Shown: piece by piece, positions 18,031 through 26,564 of the stretch
How the letters are laid out: every line of letters starts with the position of its first letter
Position numbering within the stretch: the first letter of the stretch is position 1
NCBI GenBank assembly: GCA_041781135.1
Contig: JBHAZV010000006.1
Location: 19,701 to 83,700 of the forward strand
Source: JAUMXJ01 sp041781135
Lineage (GTDB): Bacteria > Bacillota > Clostridia > Peptostreptococcales > Acidaminobacteraceae
Direction of reading: 5' to 3'
DNA: 64,000 nucleotides
The notes under the pieces: model-generated
Databases searched by the model: none
Seen by the model: the letters and a program-made list of their open reading frames with translations, nothing else
What the model was told of the DNA's origin: nothing
Made by a program: the position numbers and the translations under genes

Positions 18031-20147
18031 ATTTTAGCCTCAAATCCGTACTCGCTGCGCTCACGGCCAAATTTCTCTTCGGAACGCCGCGCAGACGCCC
18101 CCTTTTCGACAAGGAGAGCCGGTTTATCAGAAAGAGGATTTTGCCTGACAGAAACAAGCCTGTAGCCTATGCCTGCAAGCTCGTCTTCAAGACCCGACCA
18201 GTCGAGTGTCTCTTCTCCATACATATCTATTTTAACATTAGCTCCATTTATTGAAAACCTAAGCCCTAATTTTTCGCGATCAGAAAAGCGCAGAGCAAAG
18301 TATACATCAGTATTGCGCCAATCTATTACATTTTCGTCGCATTTTCCGTTCACAAAAACCTTTAACCCACCTACCTCTCCATCCGCCTCTACCGGCACCT
18401 CAAAAACGTAAAAGCTGCGGCGTCTGCCGTCTGAATCATTAAGCATCTGCTGTCCTGTAAGCGAAGCTGAAAAATTTCCGTCCCCGAAAATTTCCTTTAA
18501 GTTTTTGAGTCCGCCCGCAATACCTGTCGCCTCGTATTTCTCTATTTCGTGATTTATGCCTGTAAATCGCGCAAGTTCGAGCATATCTCTCGCGCTTCCG
18601 CCCGAAAACAAGGAAAGTGCCGAAGCGACTCTCTGAACAGGTTTTTCCGGCAGCACGCCCACTTCGGCAGCTAACTTCTGCTGCGCCATAAGCTTTATTT
18701 TTCGGATAGACGGTTTAAAATTCAGCACTTCAAGCTGCTCCGACACCTCCCTGACTATCCGCCTTGCCGTTTCGTAATCTCTGTTTCCAAATGCTGCGGA
18801 CGCTTCCTCGAGTCTTGCTATACTCAGCAAAAGCGTTTTTTCTGTCTTCATATCCGAAAGCATTGCAAAAGCGCTTTTGTTTATCGCCGAGTTCAGCGCT
18901 TCTATCGCACTCCTGACCGAAGAAAGATCGGCATTTTTGAGAGTGCTCAGCACCGAAGTCTGCACGGCGCGGAACTCCCTTGCGGCCCTTATTGTAACTT
19001 CTGTCTGCTCAGTTACAAGGTATGTTCTCAGGTCAAAAGACTGCACCACGCTGTCAAGGGCTTCGAGCATCCCGGATATTGCCGCGTCCACGAGCATTTC
19101 GATCCCGTCAAAATCCTCGGCACTGCAAACAGAAGAATCACTTGCAGGCTCATCGACGGATTTTGATGCTGTATCGGCAGAATCCACATCGCTTAATCCA
19201 TCTGCCGTATCGTCGGAAAGCACTGTATCAGCCGATTTTGGTGAGGCTGTTCTATCTTCATTTTTTATACCTGAGGCATAGTCGACGGTCGATGCGGCTG
19301 ACGTTTCACCTGCCTCTGCCCTAAAATCCGCCTTTGCACTTAAAAAAGCTCCGCCGGATTTTGAGCTGTGCGACGCCAAATTTTCTGTAGTTACTAACTC
19401 CTTGGCGGCTGCAGAAAAATCGCACGAATTTTCCTCAGCCAAAAACGCACGCTGAATATTTGAACTTTTTTGCAGCGCCCCATTGTTACCAACGGCGGCA
19501 TCGAGATTTATTTGCAGCGCCTCATTGATATTTGCGGAGGCGTCAAGCTTTATTTGAAGAACAGAATCGATGTCTGCGAAGGCGATACCCTCACCTACGG
19601 CGTTAGAAAGCCGATCGGCATATTGCATAATTATTTCAGAATTTTGCGCCGCGGAATGCCTGCCCGAATCCGACAGGGTGCGAAGCGCCTGAATCCTCTC
19701 TACGCTAATATCATCATCCGCGCCGAACGAAAAACCGTTTTCACGCATATATGCTCTTATTTTTTGAATAACATCTTTGGGAATTGCGCTTTCTGCATCG
19801 GATTCCTGCGCCTCTATTGCCTGATTCAGCACCGCTTCATCCAAAATCTGATTTCCGTGAAGTGCGCCATACGCCATTTCTAAATTTTCCTTTGTGGGTT
19901 CTATTCCCTTAAAAAGCACAGCCGCAACCGCGTCAGCGCGATTTTCGCCACCTGTGCCGAGAAATTCATTAATATTTTTAATATGTGCCTTATCTATAAC
20001 GACAAATTTTTCGCTGCCGACCAACATTTCGAAAACAGGCGCCGCGTCGCCGATACTTACAGCATAGGTCTTAGCGGCATCGTGCCTGATATTCTGCGTT
20101 TTGATTATTCCAGTATCTCCCGTACTTACGCCGATTTTGTTTATCAT
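18027..20147 (-). CDS. FliK / YlqG-like large protein (flagellar hook-length-control type)
   Basis: A 706-residue protein with no signal peptide. The N-terminal 160 residues contain TKENLEMAYGAL and IQKIRAYMRENGFSFG, a pattern I associate with large clostridial FliK-like or DUF6240 proteins. The centre (about 220-370) is low complexity, rich in Ala, Ser and Asp. The C-terminus (from about 590) alternates strands, DSDGRRRSFYVFEVPVE, VDIDMYGEE-like VKIDMYGEET and LVSVRQNP, as in FliK C-terminal domains. It lies upstream of the FlhB-tail gene, mirroring the ylqG-ylqH pair. No flagellin, motor or export genes are in the window, so a role in flagella is doubtful. The ATG follows GAGGGAAT. Confidence 0.6.
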   Translation of the reverse strand: MINKIGVSTGDTGIIKTQNIRHDAAKTYAVSIGDAAPVFEMLVGSEKFVVIDKAHIKNINEFLGTGGENRADAVAAVLFKGIEPTKENLEMAYGALHGNQILDEAVLNQAIEAQESDAESAIPKDVIQKIRAYMRENGFSFGADDDISVERIQALRTLSDSGRHSAAQNSEIIMQYADRLSNAVGEGIAFADIDSVLQIKLDASANINEALQINLDAAVGNNGALQKSSNIQRAFLAEENSCDFSAAAKELVTTENLASHSSKSGGAFLSAKADFRAEAGETSAASTVDYASGIKNEDRTASPKSADTVLSDDTADGLSDVDSADTASKSVDEPASDSSVCSAEDFDGIEMLVDAAISGMLEALDSVVQSFDLRTYLVTEQTEVTIRAAREFRAVQTSVLSTLKNADLSSVRSAIEALNSAINKSAFAMLSDMKTEKTLLLSIARLEEASAAFGNRDYETARRIVREVSEQLEVLNFKPSIRKIKLMAQQKLAAEVGVLPEKPVQRVASALSLFSGGSARDMLELARFTGINHEIEKYEATGIAGGLKNLKEIFGDGNFSASLTGQQMLNDSDGRRRSFYVFEVPVEADGEVGGLKVFVNGKCDENVIDWRNTDVYFALRFSDREKLGLRFSINGANVKIDMYGEETLDWSGLEDELAGIGYRLVSVRQNPLSDKPALLVEKGASARRSEEKFGRERSEYGFEAKI

Positions 20148-20253
20148 ATTCCCTCATATGATTTTATCGGCTGCACCGGCGTTTTTTTTAGCAAAAAAGC
20201 AAAATCTGCGCCGATTCAAGCACAGGGAATAAAATGCCAGTTCAAGCATCAAA

Positions 20254-21138
20254 TCAAGCGCCGGAACTCTCGCGCGAGTTAAGAACTGAAACAGTTGCAG
20301 ATATTATTATGATTATGCAGCCGATTATCTGAAAAGGCGAAACCGCGCTTCCAAGATAAAAGTAGCCAAATATCAATGTAATAATCGGCATAAAATTCAA
20401 AAATACCGTGGATGAAGTTGCGCCGATATAATCCATTGCCTTGTTGTAAAAATAAAATCCGAGCACGGACGCCATCACAGACAAAAAGATTATATGCGCC
20501 CATTGTTCAAATCCGACAAGCTGCCAGCTTGTATGTTCAAATGGCAGAAAGAATACAAAAAACGGAAGCGAAAACAAAAATTGGTAGAATGTCAAATCGA
20601 GATACGGATAGTTCCCTATTAGCTTCTTTGTGGACATAATGTACACAACCCATGAAACTATCGCTAAAAGCATGTAGACATAGCCCACGGGGTTCGCGCC
20701 ACCGGAGGAACTGCTGCCCCCAAAAACTATCAGGGCAACCCCTGCAAACGACGCCGCGACAGAGACAACATTCCAAATACCGAGCTTGTTTTTGTATATA
20801 AACGAATCCACAAGCATGGTTATTATCGGCATCGTAGCGACCATCAGCACCGAATCGTTTGCGCCGATATTAAGTATTCCGATATTTTCAAAATAAAAAT
20901 ACGCAACGATGCCTATTCCTCCCGCGAGCAAAAAATATGGGATATGCTCGCGCTTTAGCTTCGCCGGACCTTTTTTTAGCTTCAGCAGTGCAAGCAGCGC
21001 CGCAGTTCCAATACAAAACCTGATCGCAACAATAATCATAGGTCCCATCGTCCGAAGCAAAAATTCCGTGCTCACAAACGACACTCCCCACGCCAATGTC
21101 GGAATCAAAATATAGATAATACCAAGCAATAATCTCAT
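20254..21138 (-). CDS. DMT (EamA) family transporter
   Basis: Ten predicted transmembrane helices in 294 residues, arranged as two EamA repeats. The first is near GIIYILIPTLAWGVSFVSTE and the second near YVYMLLAIVSWVVYIMSTK. Family members export or import amino acids, nucleosides or drugs; no substrate can be assigned. The ATG overlaps the preceding gene by four bases and has no evident ribosome binding site, so it is probably translated by coupling. Confidence 0.87.
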   Translation of the reverse strand: MRLLLGIIYILIPTLAWGVSFVSTEFLLRTMGPMIIVAIRFCIGTAALLALLKLKKGPAKLKREHIPYFLLAGGIGIVAYFYFENIGILNIGANDSVLMVATMPIITMLVDSFIYKNKLGIWNVVSVAASFAGVALIVFGGSSSSGGANPVGYVYMLLAIVSWVVYIMSTKKLIGNYPYLDLTFYQFLFSLPFFVFFLPFEHTSWQLVGFEQWAHIIFLSVMASVLGFYFYNKAMDYIGATSSTVFLNFMPIITLIFGYFYLGSAVSPFQIIGCIIIIISATVSVLNSRESSGA

Positions 21139-22562
21139 TTAATCACTGGAACGGTAAAGATAAACTCGGTGTAATCGCCTGCACCGATCTCAAAATCCGC
21201 TCTTCCCCCAATTTGTTTTAATATATTCAAACATTTGTCAAAATTCCGAATGGTCTTTGATTCATCGTGTACAGCAGTTCCTACGATTATGTCATTGCTC
21301 CTGACATATCTTCCGTCTGTCATTTCGCTGATCTGCTGTTCGGAAATGCAGTCGCAATCTGTACGCACCCGTATTTTGACGGATTCATAAAACTGAACTG
21401 CCGATATCCAAACACTTATAAACTCCGATTTCCCTCTCCGGAATCTCTCGTTAGGCGCCTGCAGTGGGTGCATTATAAGCGCTTCGACCACAGGCATAAC
21501 GTTTGGCATAAATTTTAGAACTGCGTTCATTTCAGAATTGTTTACCGCCCAATCAAGCTCTATTCTATTAAGCTTTCTATTGCGTTCAAGCCCGTCCGAA
21601 TTCAAATTATTTACAAAACCGTTTGTAACTTCAGTAAATAAAGTCTTTTTCGCCGCCAATAAAACTTCGTCATAAGGCGTTTGACTGTCAGCCCCGGCAA
21701 AGAACCTGTCTAAATCCGCCATAAGTTCCATTTTGAAAATATTAGCATCGCCGCCGTTTTCGATGCTGTTTCTGAGCCTTTCTCTGTCAGCGCGCGTGAG
21801 CAAAAGGCAGCGTTCTTCGTTGTACACTTCAAGAAAAGAAGGTATTGTCTTTTCTTTTTGTTCAAGTATAGCGCTCGTAAACTCGACATACGCGTTCGAA
21901 GTCGCCTTAAGATCCATGTCTGCAATATGAAGTACGAGCAGTCGCAATCTTCTGACAAATTCCATCCTGAGCTCGTCGACATCCGAAGATTTTTTTAAAG
22001 CCTCGCTTCGTGACTTGATAATGTATTCATCTATCCTGTCGAGCACCGAGGTCCTGTCGCTCTCGTATATACCGACGAGGTCAGAGCGTTCTTCAAGCAG
22101 CAGGCTGAAAGGCGCCTCATCTACAAGGAATATATAGAGCAGACGGTTTACGACATCGTATGTGTTTTTTACGCTCCATCTTCTGCCGAGAAAATATATT
22201 CGGGTGGGCATACGCCTTACGGCATTCAGCGACTCCTGCCGAATATCTGAATTAAAAATTTCGTCCAAAATCGTGAGATGCGCGACACTGTTTGAAACAA
22301 AGTCGGTCCTGAACTGCTGCGCATCCGCATCTGTGACCGCGCCGAACAGCGGACTCACAACAAACTGATCGTTCATTACAAATCCTATTTCCCACGCATT
22401 TTTGAGGGCATTTTCGATAATTCGAAGCGATTTTATGCTTTCTGCATCGAGCGCAGAGCCGGATGATTCGTCATCGCTTGAAGTATACACAAAATAATGC
22501 CCGATTGCCGCGAGCACAATGTACGAAATTATAAATATCAGAGCCACAAGCAGAAATTCCAT
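21135..22562 (-). CDS. Membrane-anchored protein, possibly a degenerate sensor histidine kinase
   Basis: A 475-residue protein with one N-terminal transmembrane segment (EFLLVALIFIISYIVLAAIG) and a long cytoplasmic helical region. The last 120 residues follow the outline of a LytS/YesM-type kinase ATPase domain: FMPNVMPVVEALIMHPL in place of the N-box, TIRNFDKCLNILKQIGG in place of the usual N..RL segment, and GDYTEFIFTVPVI in place of the final GT strand. The catalytic residues of those boxes are mostly missing, and no phosphoacceptor histidine block (NPHFL type) is present. I infer a catalytically dead relative; function unknown. The ATG lacks a Shine-Dalgarno site but has TAAAAT six bases upstream. 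Confidence 0.6.
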   Translation of the reverse strand: MEFLLVALIFIISYIVLAAIGHYFVYTSSDDESSGSALDAESIKSLRIIENALKNAWEIGFVMNDQFVVSPLFGAVTDADAQQFRTDFVSNSVAHLTILDEIFNSDIRQESLNAVRRMPTRIYFLGRRWSVKNTYDVVNRLLYIFLVDEAPFSLLLEERSDLVGIYESDRTSVLDRIDEYIIKSRSEALKKSSDVDELRMEFVRRLRLLVLHIADMDLKATSNAYVEFTSAILEQKEKTIPSFLEVYNEERCLLLTRADRERLRNSIENGGDANIFKMELMADLDRFFAGADSQTPYDEVLLAAKKTLFTEVTNGFVNNLNSDGLERNRKLNRIELDWAVNNSEMNAVLKFMPNVMPVVEALIMHPLQAPNERFRRGKSEFISVWISAVQFYESVKIRVRTDCDCISEQQISEMTDGRYVRSNDIIVGTAVHDESKTIRNFDKCLNILKQIGGRADFEIGAGDYTEFIFTVPVIK

Positions 22563-22568
22563 GCACTG

Positions 22569-22577
22569 ATTTTATCA
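22569..22577 (-). promoter_or_regulatory. Extended -10 element giving a probable leaderless mRNA
   Basis: On the minus strand TGATAAAAT (TGn extended -10 with TAAAAT at 22569-22574) ends six bases before the ATG at 22562, with no Shine-Dalgarno sequence in between. Transcription would begin at or next to the A of the ATG. Confidence 0.45.
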
Positions 22578-22767
22578 CATATGCTATGCAGAATTCAGCA
22601 AATTTTTGTGATTTAATGTAGCCTCCGATATTTTTTTCGTACTATCTGCATATCCTCCAAGTAAATGCCATTGAAGCTTCGTAGACGGCGCTCACTCCAA
22701 ATTCAGCGGAATTTTCGCCGCACACTTATTTACAATTAATCAAAATTTTATTTACACAAATTTTTGT

Positions 22768-22796
22768 TTGACATATCCCTGAATTTATGATAGTAT
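22768..22796 (+). promoter_or_regulatory. Promoter of the initiator tRNA gene
   Basis: TTGACA (22768-22773), 17 bases, TAGTAT (22791-22796). Expected start is three or four bases before the mature tRNA end at 22807. Confidence 0.8.
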
Positions 22797-22806
22797 GTCA
22801 AAGTAT

Positions 22807-22881
<75 letters not shown>

Positions 22882-22886
22882 CATTG

Positions 22887-22929
22887 GTACGGTAATTGAT
22901 ACATATATCAGTTGCCGTACTGTTTTTTT
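22887..22929 (+). terminator. Intrinsic terminator of the tRNA-fMet gene
   Basis: Arms GTACGG (22887-22892) and CCGTAC (22915-22920), extended inside by AATTGAT / ATCAGTT pairing, followed by TG and seven Ts. Confidence 0.85.
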
Positions 22930-22950
22930 ATGCCTTAAAAGTATTACAAA

Positions 22951-22983
22951 TAAATGAAAAGGCCGCCGCAATTGCGGCAGCCT
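22951..22983 (-). terminator. Intrinsic terminator of degV (minus strand)
   Basis: GGCTGCCGCAA and TTGCGGCGGCC form a GC-rich stem with one mismatch on the minus strand. It is followed by TTTTCATTTATTT, about 40 bases after the degV stop. Confidence 0.75.
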
Positions 22984-23020
22984 GTTTCATTCCATTGGCT
23001 AATAGAAAAAGAAAGGTATG

Positions 23021-23872
23021 TTAATTAGAAGAATTCCTGAAATATGCGACGCCTATGGTTCCAGGACCTGCGTGAGTTCCTACAACGCTTCCTATGCAAG
23101 TGTACTCAAAAACATTGCCTTTGCCATCCCACATACTCTTGCTGTCCGATATATACCTGAGAAGCATTTCGTCGCTTTGGCCTGTATAACCCAAAAGTAT
23201 CGGCATATCAAAATTTACGCCGCCCGACTTGCGGATTTCCTCCGCAAGCAGATTGTTTCCGTTTTTTATCCCGCGCGCCTTGCCGAGTGGGACTATCTCG
23301 CCATTTTTGACCGCAATTACGGGTTTTATAGACAAAAGAGTACCAGCAAACGCTGCAGTCTTTGATATTCTGCCGCCGCGCTTCAAATATTCCAGCGTAT
23401 CGAGCAAGGCTACAAGCGTTACTTTGCCTTTTTCGGCTTCAAGTATCCTGGCTATCTCCCTCGCATCTTTGCCCGCATCCACAAGCGACAAAGCAAATTC
23501 GGCAAGCACGCCCGCTCCTATGGACACTGTATCGCTGTCGACGACAAACACCTTGTCGCCGTAGTCTTGGGCAGCAATCACAGCGCTCTGATGTGTTCCC
23601 GATAATTTGGATGATATTGTTATGACGACGGCGCTGTCTCCGCATTCGACAACATTCCGAAATATCTCGTCAAATGCGCGAGGGGTCGCCTGGCTTGTGC
23701 TCGGCGCCACTTTGCTGTTTACAAGTTTTTCGTAAAATTCTTTGTGAGTTATCGTCACACCGTCGATGAATTCGTCTTCGCCGAAATGCAGAGTCAGCGG
23801 AACAACATCAAGCCTTTCCGCAATATTTGCAGATACATCCGCAGTAGAGTCAACTACTATTCTTACACTCAT
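23021..23872 (-). CDS. DegV family fatty-acid-binding protein (copy 1)
   Basis: A cytoplasmic lipid-binding protein; characterised homologues present fatty acids to acyl-kinase FakA. The first strand VRIVVDSTADVS, FYEKLVNSKVAPSTSQATP (the conserved ST.Q.P), ITISSKLSGTHQSA, VFVVDSDTVSIGAG, and RGGRISK match the family through its 283 residues. The ATG follows AGAGGGATTA and lies 12 bases after marR, so it is probably co-transcribed with, and regulated by, that gene. A second paralogue occurs at 46326-47156. Confidence 0.9.
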   Translation of the reverse strand: MSVRIVVDSTADVSANIAERLDVVPLTLHFGEDEFIDGVTITHKEFYEKLVNSKVAPSTSQATPRAFDEIFRNVVECGDSAVVITISSKLSGTHQSAVIAAQDYGDKVFVVDSDTVSIGAGVLAEFALSLVDAGKDAREIARILEAEKGKVTLVALLDTLEYLKRGGRISKTAAFAGTLLSIKPVIAVKNGEIVPLGKARGIKNGNNLLAEEIRKSGGVNFDMPILLGYTGQSDEMLLRYISDSKSMWDGKGNVFEYTCIGSVVGTHAGPGTIGVAYFRNSSN

Positions 23873-23884
23873 TAATCCCTCTGT

Positions 23885-24340
23885 CTATATTCCAGTCTCA
23901 CATAAATCGGCCATATTGCCTGAAATCAGATCCAAAACCTCGTAAAAACTCTCCTTTTGGACTTCTGAAAGATTGCGGCTCGCATGTTCCACGGCAAGAT
24001 CGACCTTTGCACGAATGCCGTCCGCCACCGCGCGCCCACTCTCCGTGAGCATAAACGCGCTGCCGTAGCACCTGTCTTTAGCGCACACTTTCTCAACAAA
24101 CCGCAAGTGAGTCATTGTATTGAGAGCTCTTGAGACATCTGATTTATCCTTTGCGCATATTCTACACAACGAAGAAGCAGTAAGACCGCCCTCGTTTGCT
24201 CTGAGAGCAAGCAAGTATGTGAGATGTGCTCCGCTGAGTCCAATGCGCGACATCTCCACTGCCGCAATTTTGTGCCAGTACTTGAATATCCTGAAAATAC
24301 CATAAGTAAAGCGTTCAAATTGCTCAAGATTCTGCATCAT
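23885..24340 (-). CDS. MarR family transcriptional regulator
   Basis: A 151-residue winged-helix repressor type. The core shows IGLSGAHLTYLLALRANEG, the recognition region LTASSLCRICAKDKSDVSRALNTM (in parts), a wing around VEKVCAKDRCYGSAFMLTESG, and a C-terminal dimerisation helix. The ATG at 24340 and the next at 24337 both lie after AGGAGGGG; the second has better spacing. Its own promoter carries an inverted repeat over the -35 box, implying autoregulation and control of the downstream degV gene. The ligand is unknown. Confidence 0.88.
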   Translation of the reverse strand: MMQNLEQFERFTYGIFRIFKYWHKIAAVEMSRIGLSGAHLTYLLALRANEGGLTASSLCRICAKDKSDVSRALNTMTHLRFVEKVCAKDRCYGSAFMLTESGRAVADGIRAKVDLAVEHASRNLSEVQKESFYEVLDLISGNMADLCETGI

Positions 24341-24360
24341 TTCCCCTCCTCAGCAAAACC

Positions 24361-24391
24361 ATTTTACACCCAAAATGTTGAGGCGTCAACA
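24361..24391 (-). promoter_or_regulatory. marR-degV promoter with overlapping operator-like inverted repeat
   Basis: Minus-strand TTGACG (24384-24389), 17 bases, TAAAAT (24361-24366). The -35 box lies inside a perfect inverted repeat, TGTTGA and TCAACA (24376-24391) around four central bases. This is the right size and place for a MarR dimer to block RNA polymerase. Confidence 0.75.
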
Positions 24392-24803
24392 ATTTTTTTG
24401 TGATAAATATATGAACTAATACGACTTATAATTCAGAAAAAGGTTGGACTAACGAACACCTCGACATCAGCAATGATATTCATAAGTGTTATCCAGCAGA
24501 TACTTCAGAATATACAGTGGTCTATTTTTTCAGCCATAAAAAGACTCTATAGTGTGGAAAATCCAAATGAGTTAACTCCAGAAAGAAAAGAAAAGAATAA
24601 TTGCGAGTGGCGACTTCGATTATTTCAGCGTTTATCTTAAAATGGAACCTGTCCATCTGCGGCAAAAAATTTGCAACAAAATTCGCCTTTTCAGCACTTG
24701 CTCTAAAAGCGTTAATTGAAGAATTGCTGACCGATAGGAACAACGGAATCCTCTGAAAATGTGTAATTACACATATTCACAAAAACGCAAGAGAAAGTAG
24801 ACA
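24392..24803. other. Gene-poor AT-rich stretch, content unassigned
   Basis: Between the marR promoter and the ABC exporter there are about 400 bases without a convincing gene. Short frames exist on both strands (for example 24473-24640 plus and 24522-24743 minus), but none has a ribosome binding site or a family resemblance I can name. The composition matches the accessory region to the right, so this may be eroded coding sequence at its left edge. Confidence 0.5.
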
Positions 24804-25577
24804 TTATTTTTGCCTCCAATCGATCTTAAATTCAACCAAGTACACAGATATCACACAAAATGCTATTAGCATAAAAATGTTAAACCAATCAAAAATACCA
24901 TTAAAACTGCTGCGTAACGCGGACGCAACATATGTGGTAGGAATAAACCACGAAATGACCTGCATAACTTTTGGCATATTCTGCATTGGGACGAACACCG
25001 GAGCACAGTAAATAATTATGGGTTGGAGAATCTGAGTGATGGTGCTGGCGTGGCTCGAATTTCGGCTATAAATGCCTATAAAGGCTCCTAATCCAGCCAA
25101 TGACATCCCTGATAGAAACACAATAACGAACAAGCTAATGTGAATGACAATTTGCACATTAAAGGCTATTTTGCCAACTGCTATTAGCATCACGATTGAC
25201 GGAATCGTAATTATTGTTGCTCGAATCAAATACGCCATAATAAGTTGAACCTTATATAGCGGAAGGGAGGCATAATAATCAAATCCTCGAACATCTTTCA
25301 AGAGGCCGAGTTCTTGGCCTAAAGTAAGCATTGTCCCCGTCACTAGAGACATTATGATATTTCCAGATAAGACATAGGTCATATAATCGGAATCGGTGCG
25401 CCCTATTAACAGATATAGAAAAAGTAACATACTTAGCGGTGCAACCAATACAATAAAAAGCGACCATTGCCAATTGACCCTTAAAGTCAACAATTCTGAC
25501 TTTATTAGAAACCACTGAGTGACAGCTATTTTTTTAATTGATACGGGGAGCGTAATCTTAGATGAACTATTTCTCAT
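24804..25577 (-). CDS. ABC-2 type transporter permease
   Basis: A 257-residue integral membrane protein with about six hydrophobic segments: WSLFIVLVAPLSMLLFLYLL, YVLSGNIIMSLVTGTMLTLG, IHISLFVIVFLSGMSLAGLG and ITQILQPIIIYCAPVFVP (parts), ending in a basic tail. This is the ABC-2 permease fold used by drug, bacteriocin and peptide exporters. It overlaps its ATPase by 11 bases and is the last gene of a minus-strand unit that begins with a broken radical-SAM gene. The DNA is notably more AT-rich than the flanking chromosome, suggesting acquisition. Confidence 0.88.
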   Translation of the reverse strand: MRNSSSKITLPVSIKKIAVTQWFLIKSELLTLRVNWQWSLFIVLVAPLSMLLFLYLLIGRTDSDYMTYVLSGNIIMSLVTGTMLTLGQELGLLKDVRGFDYYASLPLYKVQLIMAYLIRATIITIPSIVMLIAVGKIAFNVQIVIHISLFVIVFLSGMSLAGLGAFIGIYSRNSSHASTITQILQPIIIYCAPVFVPMQNMPKVMQVISWFIPTTYVASALRSSFNGIFDWFNIFMLIAFCVISVYLVEFKIDWRQK

Positions 25578-26547
25578 TGTTATTCTCCTGAATGTTGCGA
25601 AGATATATATCTTCCAGCGATGGGGGGGTGATTTTTATGCTGCGTATATGCTCTCCGATTTGATCAGAGTACAAGTCATTTAGAGTTCTCTGAATACTTT
25701 CTTTATTTACATATATACGAATATGTTCATCATCAATCCTATCAACGCGATGATTACATAGTATTTTTTCGGAAATATCAAGATTATATGGAATCAACAA
25801 ATCGATTTTTATGTCCATTCCCATAGAATCTGCAAGTTCATTTGGGACACCTTCTTTTATTATTTCTCCATTGTTTATTATTGCAACAGTATCCACAACA
25901 TCAGCCGCTTCATGAATGTTGTGCGTGACTAACAAAAATGATATATTGTAATCATTTTTTAGCGCTTTTACAAGTTTCCATAATTTTATTCTCTTCTCCG
26001 GGTCAACATCATTTGTTGGCTCATCAAGAACAACAAGAGGCTTAAATCCAATAATCGCTGCAATAAAGGCAACAATTCTCGTTTCTCCACCACTCAAATA
26101 TTCCAGCAATTGGTTTTCTAATGAAAGCATATCAAAATACTCAAGATATTCCCTTGCCTGAGTTATTGCTTGTTTAGGAGTTAACCCTCTATAAACACCG
26201 GTAAATTGAATAAACTCTATTACTTTAAGAGCTCGATGCGTATAGGCGATTTGTCCCAGATATGAAATAATTTGTGACACATAATTCCTTTGAGTGGCAA
26301 TATCAAGCCCTCCCACCTCGATTCGTCCTGATGTTGGGCGCAAAAGACCGCACGCCTGCCTTACAAATGTTGTTTTTCCTGCCCCATTTGGTCCAAGCAA
26401 ACCACAAACTTGCCCTCGTGCAATGGATAAATTAATATTAATGTTTGCATAAGTCGTTGAGCCGGTATATTTCTTATAGACACCATATGAGGCGAGAATC
26501 GGAGATTCCTGTCCTTGAGTATTGGTGTTGCCGATTATCGAACCCAT
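25567..26547 (-). CDS. ABC transporter ATP-binding protein
   Basis: A 326-residue ATPase: Walker A GPNGAGKTT near residue 53, signature LSGGETRIV near 149, Walker B VVLDEPTNDVDP near 172, and H-loop LVTHNIHEAADV. The region after about 230 is a C-terminal extension of the kind found on drug- or peptide-export ATPases. The ATG follows AAGGAGATG and lies 17 bases after the radical-SAM remnant, so the three once formed an operon, most simply a modified-peptide (RiPP) export system. That interpretation is inference. Confidence 0.92.
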   Translation of the reverse strand: MGSIIGNTNTQGQESPILASYGVYKKYTGSTTYANININLSIARGQVCGLLGPNGAGKTTFVRQACGLLRPTSGRIEVGGLDIATQRNYVSQIISYLGQIAYTHRALKVIEFIQFTGVYRGLTPKQAITQAREYLEYFDMLSLENQLLEYLSGGETRIVAFIAAIIGFKPLVVLDEPTNDVDPEKRIKLWKLVKALKNDYNISFLLVTHNIHEAADVVDTVAIINNGEIIKEGVPNELADSMGMDIKIDLLIPYNLDISEKILCNHRVDRIDDEHIRIYVNKESIQRTLNDLYSDQIGEHIRSIKITPPSLEDIYLRNIQENNNEK

Positions 26548-26564
26548 GTAATTACATCTCCTTA

